Part shown: positions 30,585-40,655 of the stretch, piece by piece
Numbering within the stretch: the first letter of the stretch is position 1
Layout: each line of letters starts with the position of its first letter
Origin: Galdieria partita
Lineage: Eukaryota > Rhodophyta > Bangiophyceae > Galdieriales > Galdieriaceae
DNA: 64,000 nt
Direction: 5' to 3'
Assembly: GCA_025991245.1 (NCBI GenBank)
Contig: BQMJ01000008.1
Span: 124,001-188,000 of the forward strand
Translations under genes and position numbers: made by a program
Notes under the pieces: generated by a model
What the model was told of the DNA's origin: nothing
Databases searched by the model: none
What the model saw: only the letters and a program-made list of their open reading frames with translations

Positions 30585-31412
30585 ATGGAAGGTGAGTTGT
30601 GTTTGTGTAAGAGAAACTCCTACTCAAAAGTTTGTATAGGAAGAGGAGGTGGGTTTCCGTCTGGGTTTAGTCGTGGAAGAGGAGGTAGAGGTAGAGGAAG
30701 AGGAAGAGGTAGAGGACGTAGAGGTGGAGATGAAGAAAAGGAATGGGTTCCAGTAACAAAACTAGGAAGACTCGTAAAGGAAGGAAAGATAAAAAGTTTA
30801 GAAGAAATATTCCTCTTCTCCATACCCATCAAAGAGTATCAAATAGTCGATCTGTTTTGTGGTAGCACTTTGAAGGATGAAGTACTCAAGATCAAGCCTG
30901 TTCAAAAGCAAACGAGGGCAGGCCAACGAACTCGTTTCAAGGCGTTTGTCGTAGTTGGAGACTTTAACGGTCACGTTGGTTTGGGTGTGAAGACAGCAAA
31001 GGAAGTAGCTACGGCAATTAGAGGTGCTATTATTGCTGCCAAGTTATCCATCGTTCCCATCCGAAGAGGTTATTGGGGCAATAGAATCGGCAATCCACAT
31101 ACAGTACCTTCAAAGGTTACGGGAAGTTGTGGTTCTGTGAGAGTTCGATTGGTACCCGCTCCAAGAGGAACAGGAATCGTGGCTGCCAAAGTCTCCAAAA
31201 AGCTATTGCAAATGGCAGGATTGGAAGATGTCTTTACTCAGTCCTGTGGACATACTCGAACACTTGGAAACTTTGCAATGGCTACTTTTGAAGCTATCAC
31301 TAAAACGTATGCTGTTCTTACTCCCGAATTGTGGAAAGAAACAAGGTACCAAAGGACACCGTTTGAAGAGCATGCAGACTTTTTATCCAAATCTCTTCAT
31401 ACGATGGCTTAA
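30585..31412 (+). CDS. RPS2: ribosomal protein uS5 (S2)
   Basis: Cytosolic small-subunit protein, 259 aa. Exon 1 is only seven bases (30585-30591, ATG GAA G); a 48-nt intron follows, then 30640-31412. The N terminus is the expected Gly/Arg repeat region. [40 protein letters not shown] and [18 protein letters not shown] are near-invariant in eukaryotic uS5. As in eS17, an intron sits directly behind the start codon. It is convergent with the aldo/keto reductase gene, with 34 bp between stops. Confidence 0.96.
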   Translation: MEGELCLCKRNSYSKVCIGRGGGFPSGFSRGRGGRGRGRGRGRGRRGGDEEKEWVPVTKLGRLVKEGKIKSLEEIFLFSIPIKEYQIVDLFCGSTLKDEVLKIKPVQKQTRAGQRTRFKAFVVVGDFNGHVGLGVKTAKEVATAIRGAIIAAKLSIVPIRRGYWGNRIGNPHTVPSKVTGSCGSVRVRLVPAPRGTGIVAAKVSKKLLQMAGLEDVFTQSCGHTRTLGNFAMATFEAITKTYAVLTPELWKETRYQRTPFEEHADFLSKSLHTMA

Positions 31413-31446
31413 TAAAGGTTTGCTTTGGATACTCTCGAAATACAAC

Positions 31447-32454
31447 TCATCCCCGATATTCATCTCCACAGTCACCTATCACTCGATATAAGTCATTCGC
31501 TTTGTTGGTAACTGACTGTATCTTTTGATAATCTTCTTCATCCAGTTGACACTGAAACACATTCAGATTGTCACTCAAATGATCACTCAAGCCTAGACGA
31601 GCTCCCACAAGAATACCAGCAACAGCTCGTTGTTCCAACACAAAACGCATAGCAACTTGAGAGACACCGACACCATATTTTTCTCCAATTTCTTTCAACA
31701 CAAATAAGAGTTCCTGAAAAAGACCCCAACCGCCCCATACTCTTATCATTTGATAATACTTGACAAGTGATGCCGTATCCAAAGCTCTACGAGAAGGTTC
31801 AGGAAGACCCACATACTTCTCTGACAAGAATCCTCCACACAACGTTCCATATGCAAGAACTCCTATGCCGTGTTGGTGACAATAATCTACCATTTCTACT
31901 AAGGGACGTTGATCGAGAACAGAAAATTGTACTTGATTGCTACAAACTTTGATTCCTTGACTGACTATGGTTTGTAAATGTTCCGTGTCAAAGTTGGTAA
32001 GGCCGAGACAACGAAGCTTGCCTTGATCGACTAATTCTTGCAAGTGGCCTAGAGCATCAAAGTACCTTTTATCTGAATAATCCCACCAGTGAAACTGAAG
32101 TAAATCAAGTCTATCACACTGCATTCGTTTCAAAGAACGGTCTACAGCATCTTCCACGACTCTCTTCGACATGGGACCTGGTCTAGGAACCCACTTGGTA
32201 AGAAACTGAAAGTGATTATCAGAAAAACCTTTTCCAACATGTTTTCTAAACTCTCCAACATATATTTCTGCATCTCCGTAGTGGTCCGCTAAGTCAAAAG
32301 TGGTCACTCCATTATCGACATAACCTTTCATTGCTGTTACGACGGAAGAAGTCGAAGGAACATAGCCGTGGGCACCAGAAAGTTGCCACAATCCTGTCAC
32401 CAGCTTACTAATAGTCAAGTCTTCTCCAATTCTGCTGTACTCCATATGTTTCAT
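31447..32454 (-). CDS. aldo/keto reductase
   Basis: Single exon, 335 aa, (alpha/beta)8 NAD(P)H-dependent oxidoreductase. Catalytic residues can be placed: Asp and Tyr in TTFDLADHYGDAE, Lys in FLTKWVPRPG, His in LLQFHWWDY. The C-terminal cofactor segment is GILVGARLGLSDHL. The form resembles bacterial and fungal YajO/AKR12-like enzymes more than plant AKR4. Intron-less metabolic genes in these algae are sometimes bacterial acquisitions, but nothing here proves transfer. Substrate unknown. Confidence 0.88.
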   Translation of the reverse strand: MKHMEYSRIGEDLTISKLVTGLWQLSGAHGYVPSTSSVVTAMKGYVDNGVTTFDLADHYGDAEIYVGEFRKHVGKGFSDNHFQFLTKWVPRPGPMSKRVVEDAVDRSLKRMQCDRLDLLQFHWWDYSDKRYFDALGHLQELVDQGKLRCLGLTNFDTEHLQTIVSQGIKVCSNQVQFSVLDQRPLVEMVDYCHQHGIGVLAYGTLCGGFLSEKYVGLPEPSRRALDTASLVKYYQMIRVWGGWGLFQELLFVLKEIGEKYGVGVSQVAMRFVLEQRAVAGILVGARLGLSDHLSDNLNVFQCQLDEEDYQKIQSVTNKANDLYRVIGDCGDEYRG

Positions 32455-32570
32455 TCAACGGATGGATCACTCTTCTCCATCCAACCAAGAACAACAAATG
32501 CGGAGATGGTAAATGATCTTAAACTTTATTCTACCTTGTTCCACTCTTCGGGCCTACACTCCCAATAAAA

Positions 32571-33012
32571 CTATATTTTCCAAAAGCGTACAAAAAAAAC
32601 CCACCACTCGCGCAGCTTTCGAAGCGTCTTTACTTGTTCTGGTAAAAAAGTCTCAACAACTTCTCCTCTAACACGACCTTGTGGGGACTCATATACTTCT
32701 ACAACGACAAAACTGCCCCGTCGAATATAAATATAATTTCTTAACAAGATGAATAACAAAATATAACCATGAAAATAAAGCACAAACCTCAAACGTTTGG
32801 GAAGAAGATACTTTTCTTCCTTCCTTTCAGGTTCACGAGTTTCGACTTGATACAAATGATTTCCCAAAGCCTGCACCACACGTCCTATAAACTGTCCCGG
32901 TTCCAACTGTAGATCTGGGTGTTGCGTCAACTGAACAATTAGAAAGCACAATAAGATACTTACCAGTTAGTACAGAAGATTGGTTATTTCCACTTTGCTT
33001 TATAGAAAACAT
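32571..33012 (-). CDS. EIF1AD-like protein (S1/eIF1A domain)
   Basis: Three exons (33012-32964, 32914-32788, 32739-32571; introns 49 and 48 nt), 114 aa. The OB-fold domain reads LEPGQFIGRVVQALGNHLYQ then KYLLPKRLR and, across the intron, NYIYIRRGSFVVVEVYES. This matches the eIF1A-domain protein EIF1AD/Obelix, implicated in late 40S maturation or stress. The 48-nt second intron has no stop and is divisible by three, so its retention would add 16 residues in the middle of the OB fold. No acidic C-terminal tail is visible, unlike animal EIF1AD. Confidence 0.8.
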
Positions 33013-33651
33013 AAGTCACCCGTTTTCACTCCAACAAAAAGGTTGCTGCAACAAACAGGTGTCACACAATATGTAAAAGATGGACGGCCAATAAACCCAA
33101 GGACAAGTTTTCAACACCGGACGTCGGTAACTACCAAGTCTTGCTAAAGGAACGAAGATCTTGCCAAAATATATTGCACAAAGTCTTTTTAGGCCTACAA
33201 TCAACTTTATAAAGAGAGTTTATCAGAACAACTCCTCCAGAGTCACCCAAACTATCCCTCAACCAAAAGCATCCCCAACCTACTACCACCCCAACAGTCG
33301 CCAGAAAAGCATTTCACTGAATACGACAGTATTAGAAAAGCAATGCAAATATGTTCGTTTGATCACCTACAACTAAAAATAATGAAAGCAGACTCAGCCT
33401 CGTACCATCCAGTTTGGCAGCATCCAAAAAAGCCGAGCTTTCCAGTTCGCTTGTTCGCATGGGTGGACACAGGGACATTCCCTTGGAAAGAACCAAGTCG
33501 ACTTGGCCAATGCACAACTCACCTCTATTCACCAGTGGAGATTATAACAGTGCGCATATGCTTGTCCCCTGTCTACATGGACACGCTCATGGTCCATCCC
33601 TATAAATAGGGACATTCTCAGCCTGAACGAAATGAGTGTATTTGTTTGAGA
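33013..33651. other. upstream region of the secreted-protein gene
   Basis: About 640 bp between the EIF1AD start and the secreted-protein start (divergent genes). No splice-consistent coding frame or RNA gene was found. The part nearest 33600 contains the TATA element listed separately. The size of this region is unusual for the window and may hold regulatory sites. Confidence 0.5.
33597..33612 (+). promoter_or_regulatory. TATA box inside a short inverted repeat
   Basis: TATAAATA at 33601-33608 is flanked by 6-bp inverted arms (TCCCTA at 33597-33602 and TAGGGA at 33607-33612). It lies about 50 bp before the ATG of the secreted-protein gene, a normal TATA-to-start distance with a short leader. 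Confidence 0.6.
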
Positions 33652-34497
33652 ATGAAGTTGTCTTTGGTATTCGTGACTGTTTTGCTTTGTCTTTCTCTTG
33701 TACGCACTCACGCAAAATGTACGTATATTGAGGAATATTGTGGAACTTCAGCTTCTGGAGTTGTTGTTCACTGGAAGTGGGTGAATGAGGCAGAAGGACT
33801 TATCGAGTGGACTTTTAATAATACGGGAAGCAAAGATGCCAGTGTGATCCTGAACAGAGGAGCCACTTATAATGGTGCTCCACTGGTTCCTCCTTATGTT
33901 TTTGCTGCAGCATACTTCCCAGCCTATCTATATGACGGCTTGGCCCAGTACTTTTATGGCAAGCCAGTTCCTCTCCGAAACTATCAAGCAGATTATGATC
34001 TTCCTATTGGTATGCTTGACGTGGATGGTCACTATTGGACAGTGTTTGTATTCACTTTGGCACCTGGCCAAGTATTCAGAATGGAAGAAGGAGGCTATAT
34101 CTATGAAGGAAGCAATATCTTCCCGTACTGTCAAAATGTGGATGATATTACTTATGAAGGCTCTGGAGTATTCACTGTCGATTATGACGTCACTACTCAG
34201 TGCAAAGAGTTTGATTCTACTCAACCATGTCCACCCAAGAAGTTTGATGTAGGCAGTGCCTATTATTCGATCAAGAAGGGTTTGGTCAACAGCACCAACT
34301 TTTGGCCAAGTGCTGGTGATAAGTTTGAAATGAATCTTTGTTTGGCGGAAAGTAATTATGGTTCCATGAGGAAAGCGGACGGAGCTAACATTGCCGATGT
34401 GGATCGTCAACAACTGGCAGCCATTAGCCAACAAGTTAAAAGTACCGTCCGTAGCGCTAAGGTATCCAGTGATAAGCGACTTAAGAGAATTCTTTAA
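33652..34497 (+). CDS. secreted protein of unknown function
   Basis: Single exon, 281 aa. The first 22 residues form a clear signal peptide (KLSLVFVTVLLCLSLVRTHA), with cleavage expected before KCTYIEEYC. The mature part has Cys pairs at the start and near residues 160-190, and two N-glycosylation sites (FNNTG, VNSTN). It is rich in Tyr, Phe and Gly (YFPAYLYDGLAQYFYGKPVP), suggesting a compact extracellular beta protein. The C terminus is basic. I do not recognise the family. A TATA box and simple, uniform codon choice suggest strong expression. A cell-wall or acid-environment role would be speculation. Confidence 0.8.
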   Translation: MKLSLVFVTVLLCLSLVRTHAKCTYIEEYCGTSASGVVVHWKWVNEAEGLIEWTFNNTGSKDASVILNRGATYNGAPLVPPYVFAAAYFPAYLYDGLAQYFYGKPVPLRNYQADYDLPIGMLDVDGHYWTVFVFTLAPGQVFRMEEGGYIYEGSNIFPYCQNVDDITYEGSGVFTVDYDVTTQCKEFDSTQPCPPKKFDVGSAYYSIKKGLVNSTNFWPSAGDKFEMNLCLAESNYGSMRKADGANIADVDRQQLAAISQQVKSTVRSAKVSSDKRLKRIL

Positions 34498-34726
34498 AGA
34501 TTTAGACAGAAATTGTTTTGTTAGTGATAAGGATAATGATTGTTAGCTTTTGTCTTTCTATTTAAACACTTTTTTTGTTTGCATGTAATTCTCTTTGTTC
34601 CCTTTCGTGTGAATTTCTTTTATATCCAAAAGAATGGAATATACACCACACATTTCAAGAACTAGAAAGCATTTCCAACAGCAGTTTGAAAGAGACAAAA
34701 ACTATCAACAGATGGATAAAACATGT

Positions 34727-35940
34727 TTATGAATTGTCATCATTTGCGTAGTTTTTCTGGTTAGCTGCAAGTCCAGCATGGAATAAAGCATTGGCCCATG
34801 GACTGTTACTAGAATAATGATTGGAAGACGTTGCTGCTTGATTGCCTACAGTACGACTTGGCGAGTCATTACCTTCTTCTGCTTGAGAAGGACGATTGCT
34901 CATCTTATTTCTCGCAAATTCGATACGAATTCCACCTTTTTCACTGGAAGGTAGCGGTACATTCTGACATTGCTGCATTGCTTGAGTAGAATAGACCGAG
35001 TCAGTGAACTCTACGAAAGCCACTGGTGCACGCTCATCCTTCATATTCAGTCGGACCCTACGAAATCCGGTACATCGACTGAAGAGATTTTCCAACTCTG
35101 CTTGAGTAACGGAAGGTGATAAATTTCCTACGAACAACGTGGAACAAGCATTTTGATTGAAAGAAGAAGTCAAAGGCAACGATACGTTGGAAAACTAGAA
35201 GCCATCTGTTTAGCAATGTACAAAAACAACAACTAGAGCAATAATACTCGTTACCATTGGATATTGTAGACCGGGGGTATTATTTGTAGCCAGATTCCAA
35301 GAACCTGGTTGTGTGAATAACGGCAATTGAGCAACAACCCCACTAGCTCCCGTTCCTATATGAACAAGTCAGCAAACCAAAAACGGAATACTCTCCAAAA
35401 TAATCAACCACTCAACAAAAATATGGTCAGGAAACAAGTCAATCAAAACTCACCTAAATTGTAGTCACTTCCGCGATATCTTTTCTCCACCCGTCGACCT
35501 TCATCTAAGAGGACAAAGTGTCAATCGATATTGTACCCAAGGACACCACGCTTGCACTTACTTCTCCTATTATCCTCAAAAGATGATGCATGAGCCCAGT
35601 CTCTTTTCACTCTAGTGTTGCTTTTTGCGAATTCTATTTTGAGTTTACTACCTGAAGCTGGATCAAAAACTATGCCGTCAAAGTCCTTCATTGCTTCTTC
35701 AGCCTCTTCCCTCGTTCGGAACACCGCAAATACAACGGGTTCTTTGCGTCGAGAGGAAGCTTTTATGATGCAACCATCATATAAAGGATAGCGAAAGCGA
35801 AACAAGTTGTGAACCTCTCGTTCCAGAACATCTGCGGGAAAACCAGTTATGAACAGAGTTCTCACTGTATCTTCACTTTCTTGTTTTGTACTTTGAGAAG
35901 TGTTTTCCTCTGTTGGTTTGTATTCCTCAGTATCTGTCAT
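34727..35940 (-). CDS. RNA-binding protein with two RRMs (RBPMS/Whi3-like)
   Basis: Exons: 35940-35562, 35504-35454, 35355-35255, 35194-34727; introns 57, 98, 60 nt; 332 aa, frame exact. RRM1 has VRTLFITGFPADVLEREVHN and LKIEFAKSNTRVKR. RRM2 has CSTLFVGNLSPSVTQAELEN and VAFVEFTDSVYSTQ then GIRIEFARNKM. The order and the EFAKSNT ending resemble RBPMS, MEI2-like and Whi3 proteins that bind mRNA 3' regions. A Gly/Pro/Asn linker joins the RRMs, and a Ser/Asn-rich tail follows. A Met at 36051 is in frame, but MTDTEEYKPTEEN is the more natural start. Confidence 0.82.
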
Positions 35941-36252
35941 TTTCAATACTTTAAAGTTGTGCAAAAAAAAAGATATGTCTCCTTTCTGCCCAAGTGGAGG
36001 ATATCCTTTCTGTAATACAAAATGTAAACAATTCACGATCTTTTCAACCAAGTCATAGAGTTACATGCTATGATATTCAAGTATTCTTACTCTCGTTTGA
36101 TATTTATATTTGGGTTTCATTAGAATATTACTTGAGAATAATAATAGTATGTGTTTCCATGAAATTTTTATTTGGGCACATTGTTTGGTCTACAATACTT
36201 GAATTGTGGGTCAAACTCCAAAGAGTTTTGTGAAAACATCTAGTCATCTTCT

Positions 36253-36602
36253 ATGAAAGTAGACAACAGTGCTAGTCAAGAAGAAAAGGTATCTTCCAAC
36301 TCGGTCGTGGACAATTACCTAAGCGCCAGAGGGAGGGAACGGTAAGTATCTTTTCAACAGTTATATACAAGCACTCAAAAGAGTTTAGTTGTTATGAGGC
36401 AAGAGATCGTTATTTTATGTGTCTGGATAAAGTGGAAGGAAGAACTGGCAAACAACAAGTCCCTAATGGTGGAGTGGAATGTGTAGAGGAATATCAACAA
36501 TATACCAACAACTGCTTGTCTTCTTGGGTTCGATATTTTAACCAACAGCGAAAAGTAGCAAAATCCAAACCAAAAGATTTCATTCCCAAACAGAACAGCT
36601 AG
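36253..36602 (+). CDS. cytochrome c oxidase assembly factor 6 (COA6-like)
   Basis: Two exons (36253-36341, 36389-36602; intron 47 nt), 100 aa. Across the intron the frame gives RCYEARDRYFMCLDK followed by CVEEYQQYTNNCLSSWVRYF. The cysteine spacing is Cx9C and Cx10C, the COA6 variant of the CHCH fold, rather than the usual twin Cx9C. COA6 works in the intermembrane space on copper delivery to COX2. The C-terminal Lys-rich tail fits. The N terminus is polar without a presequence, as expected for Mia40 import. Confidence 0.87.
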
Positions 36603-36744
36603 TTGTGGTCTTTTTAGATAAACCAACGAGCTTCCTAGTTCTGTTGCGATCAACTCGAGGAGACAGACTGAATGACCATCCAACAAGTGTTGTCGATGGG
36701 AAAATTCGTTTCTCCTGTTTGTTGGGTTGTCGAAAATTGTCAAT

Positions 36745-37687
36745 ATGGTTACTGTGGATAGCCAAAACCATGAAAGAGTAGTCATAGTAGAATATAAAGA
36801 GTCATTACAAATTATCAAGTTATGTCGACCGGCTTCTAAGAATGCATTTAATGACAAGATGTACGAACAGTGTATTCAGGCTTTGGAACAGGCCGCCTCC
36901 AATCCTGCAGTTCTGGCTGTAGTCTTTACAGGTAAATGGGGAATCCTCTCGTGAAAATGGGATATAAACAGTTGGTTATGATGGAAAGGTGAAGGTGACT
37001 TTTTCTCCAGTGGAGCTGATGTGAAACAACGCAATGATAAGCACTTGTTTCAGATGGAAAGTACTGTAGTTGGTCGTTTTATGAAACTGTTAGCTGGTTT
37101 TCCCAAGTTGGTGATTGCTGCAGTGAATGGACCAGCAGTTGGAATCGGAGTTACTTTACTCCTACAAGCGGACATAGTTTACTGTACTAGGAAAGCTTGG
37201 TTTTGGACACCATTTTCATTTCTAGGTCTTGCACCTGAATACGCTAGCAGTGTGATGTTACCAGATATTGTGGGCATATATAAAGCCAATGAAATGTTGA
37301 TATTAGGAAAGCGAGTGAGTGCTGAAGAAGCACTGCAGTTTCACTTGGTTGCACAGATATTTGACAGCCGTTCCAATGAGGAGTTTCTTGAAGCCATTTG
37401 TAAGAATGTATTGGAAAGTATTGCACAAATTGCAGTACCAGAAAAGGTATGAGAGAGTTTGATTTCCAAGATTTATATCTCATGATTGCATAAAGGGCAT
37501 ACCGTTGTTTAAGCAATTGATCAAGTCACCCAAACTTGCGTCCATTGAGAATGCTATGAAAAGAGAATTTGCAGCGATACGTGAGCGTGCCTTTCGCGGT
37601 GAACCTCAACAAGCTTTTCAACGTCGTGAGCAACGTAGCAAACCCTCCAAAGAACGATCCGCAGTATTGCAACAAGCTCGACTATAA
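36745..37687 (+). CDS. enoyl-CoA hydratase/isomerase, probably peroxisomal
   Basis: Three exons (36745-36931, 36989-37446, 37496-37687; introns 57 and 49 nt), 278 aa, crotonase fold. The oxyanion-hole segments are ASKNAFNDKM, FFSSGADVKQR and AAVNGPAVGIGVTLLLQADI. TPFSFLGLAPEYASS resembles Delta3,Delta2-enoyl-CoA isomerases. The protein ends in Ala-Arg-Leu, an accepted variant of the PTS1 peroxisomal signal. It likely moves double bonds during beta-oxidation of unsaturated fatty acids. Confidence 0.83.
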
Positions 37688-38030
37688 AAGACTGTTGGAG
37701 TATTTGTTGTGATGTGTGTTTGTTTCTGTGTTTTGAAATGAGACATAAAATGATTGAGATAAGAGTTTCAACATCTATTTTATTCTACTGCAAAGCATAT
37801 ATGATGAGCCATGATTATAGAAATATCAGAAGATAACAACATACACAAAACGACTACCAGAACAAACATCAAACGAGGCAGTCACTATCACTTTGCAAGT
37901 TTTTTCGATTACCTACACACGCACACACACCCTACTATCGTGCTGAAATCAAACCTCTTAAAGCATGTCCCTGAAATACACAGTATTACGTTCACACCTG
38001 AGTTAAAAACGAGGTGTCTATCCAATAACC
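37688..38030. other. convergent intergenic region with a short CA repeat
   Basis: About 340 bp between two stop codons. A CA-rich run lies at 37915-37931 (one interruption). No coding or RNA gene was seen. Confidence 0.5.
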
Positions 38031-38586
38031 CTACGAAGTATTGCAGAGTTTAACCCATTCGAACGACCACAGTGGATCACGAGTGGCACTGCTAAAAGGT
38101 GGGCTTCGAAGAGCTACCTCCGCAAACTGATTGTACCAGGAATTGATTACTTACCATCATCATCAACACCTATCAAAGACAGTGCTTTCGCTCCGGTTAC
38201 AGAACTGTCTAATGCCTCTATACTAGCCAAGCCTTTGGTAGAAGAATCCGCAGCGGCCGTTGCCAACGATGACTTTCCTGCTTCTCTTACTATGCAATTA
38301 TTCTTGCTTAGCGTCACTGATACGCTGGGACATCTCTTTGCTATATGCCTGCAAGCCACTCTTTGATGGGTCAAGTCTCGAACGGCAGCTAGTGTCAGAT
38401 CTTTATTCCCCTTCAAGTTGCTAACCAAGTTTGGCTTGAAACTTGACTTTTTGGTATGTGAACTATACAGCATTGATTAAGAAAAGAAAGAACATAGTTT
38501 GTTTATGGCAATACTTACAGAGTTTGCTTTATCAAACTTGTTGTATTTCTCACAACTCCAAAGCAACGACCCCAAGCGGGTGCCAT
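38031..38586 (-). CDS. hypothetical small protein, Ala/Ser/Lys-rich
   Basis: Three exons (38586-38519, 38462-38155, 38113-38031; introns 56 and 41 nt), 152 aa, exact frame. The N terminus is basic with hydroxylated residues (MAPAWGRCFGVVRNTTSLIK), consistent with import into an organelle. The centre is helical and basic (LTLAAVRDLTHQRVACRHIA); an Ala/Ser stretch follows. No family recognised. An upstream in-frame Met at 38700 would add a hydrophobic segment, but it overlaps the start of the divergent gene. Confidence 0.5.
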
Positions 38587-38686
38587 TTTCTGGGGAAGCA
38601 AAATGCCAAAGATGAAAATTGCATGAATGATCCTATTATAGAGACCATAGATGCTCTTTAAAGGTGGTGATAGATGGAATATAACC

Positions 38687-40521
38687 ATGACAAGTAACAT
38701 GGAGGAACAAGTTCATAGCAACCAGTTGACAAATCTAATAAACAGTTGTTCAATAGTTGTGCACAAAAGGAATCCAAAGATGGACGGCGGTGGAAAAGTA
38801 TTTGGATCGATTGGAGACGACAAACACACGTTGGTTGGATTGGCGTTGTTTGGGCACAATTGGTACAACCCTAGAACAAGAGAAAAGACTACAGAAACTG
38901 CAAGTCTTGTTCAAAGAAAGGTACTCTAGTTTGGAGAAAGTGTGGATCGTTCTCCAACAATACATTGCAGATTGTTGTGCTACAGGAAACACCAAGATCT
39001 GGGGTGTGATTGGATAACGACGGGTTTCATTGTAAGGGGATCCTATTTTAGCTACTTTACTTTGCAGGTAATCATAACTCTATCAAAGTAGAAATTGGAC
39101 TGAAGAAGTGTAAAGCTACAAATTGGAACTATTTTGTTGTTGAATTGGGAACACAGTTGTATACAAACGACGACCAAAATACGACAATGTCCACAGGAGA
39201 TCCTGGAAGTAGAAACCGTTGTAATGGAACATTCAAGTCAGTGGTAAAGGAAGGAAGAAAGGGAGCTTTAAGGAAAGAAACTTGTCGTAGTCAACGTAAA
39301 CGGAATGAAGGCGACAAGGAAACTAGTAATCAAAGCTCTTCAAACTTGGTCTCTGAGACTTTTATCACAAAGAAGGAGGAACAGGTAGTTACTGTCGGAG
39401 AGATGGAAGTTTCTCAAAATTCAAGGTCCTTGCAGTTAAATATTCAAGATTCTCCAAGTATTTCGTCCAACAAGTCTACTACTGAGTTGCTGATAGAAGA
39501 ACAAAAGGGTGAAAGTTCCGAGTGGAGAAAGCTTATGGAAAGCTCAGAAAGTGCGCCTTCAGAGTCGTATTCAGTTACTTCGGACGCAGTAGATTCTTCT
39601 AGCACAGTATCCAATAGAAATATAGGTTCGGCAGCCAAGAGAACTATGGAAGACTTTGAAGATGGAGAACATGTAACTATTTGGAACAGATCGGAAAGAA
39701 GAAAGATTGCTGGAAATGCGGCTCCTTTGGCCAAGAATTTGAAGAGATATTTTGATAAACATCCGGATTGTGAGGTGTATGTTGGTCAGGATTTGGAGGA
39801 GTTTATTTCCGATGAGACTACCGTTCAAGTGGCGACTAGTGGAGTTGCTACAAGTGGCGGTCACATATCTATTTGGAATCGTGTTGAGAAGAGAAAGATT
39901 GCTGGAAATGCTGCTCCATTATTGAAGAACTTGGAATCTTATTTGAAAAAACATCCCGAGTGTGAAGTCTACAACGGACAAGACAAGGAAATATTGGAAA
40001 GAAAGAAAAGAAACAAGCGAAGAAGTCTTCATCACAGAAAGAAAACATTTCAAGTAAAACCCAAAGATAAGAACGAGTCCAAGTGGGATTCGACTCGGAA
40101 TGACAATATGATGCGACCGAATAGTCCTTCAACTAGAAAGGAGAATGCGAGTTTTATGTCTGCAGTTGTAGATGAAAGTCATTCTATGTCGTCACATGTT
40201 GCTGATCCTAACACTGATATGACTGGATTCTTTGGTCTTGTTGATGAAGAGCTTTCGGGTGTCGACTACATGAGTCGATTATCATTTTTGGAAGAACCTC
40301 CTTCTTTAGATTCAGTCATAGATACTAGTTATCCAGTAGAAGACTTGTTGTTTTGGAATAGTAGTTCTGGTTGGTCTGAACCACTTGAAACAGAACATGA
40401 AGGTATAGTAGAATGGAGAGACTCAAGTCTGGGAGAAATATTAGAAGAAGAAGTGGGCGTAACGATCGATATATCTTCAGGTTCAGGTTTCTCACCCACT
40501 TTGTGTCTTTCTTCAGGATAA
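38687..40521 (+). CDS. hypothetical nuclear-type protein with two tandem IWNR repeats
   Basis: Three exons (38687-38710, 38757-39003, 39068-40521; introns 46 and 64 nt), 574 aa. The Trp-rich N-terminal part ([20 protein letters not shown]) has some Myb/SANT flavour but lacks the third Trp spacing. A basic Ser/Lys-rich region follows. Then come two 41-residue repeats sharing [15 protein letters not shown] and CEVY-GQD. A Lys/Arg-rich stretch ([15 protein letters not shown]) could be a nuclear signal. The acidic C terminus resembles an activation domain. The repeat is likely a DNA- or chromatin-related module, but I cannot name it. Confidence 0.65.
39670..39984 (+). repeat. two direct 123-bp coding repeats (IWNR module)
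   Basis: Copies at 39670-39792 and 39862-39984, each 41 codons. By eye 30 of 41 residues are identical. The core IWNR[13 protein letters not shown] and the ending HP-x-CEVY-x-GQD are constant. A 69-bp spacer separates them. Confidence 0.9.
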
Positions 40522-40655
40522 CTTCAAGTTCCACGGTAAGAACACATCGAGTAGAATGGGTATTCCATCTGTTGACAAAGCCGTTGAATAAAATTTTTTT
40601 GCATTTTCTTATTGGGGGGAGTTGCAAATTGTCTTGAAAGAGCAGTCATGGAGAT

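Noticed and set aside
36375-36857. 160-codon minus-strand frame over COA6 and the isomerase start
   Set aside because: Fully overlaps two well-supported plus-strand genes and shows no domain.
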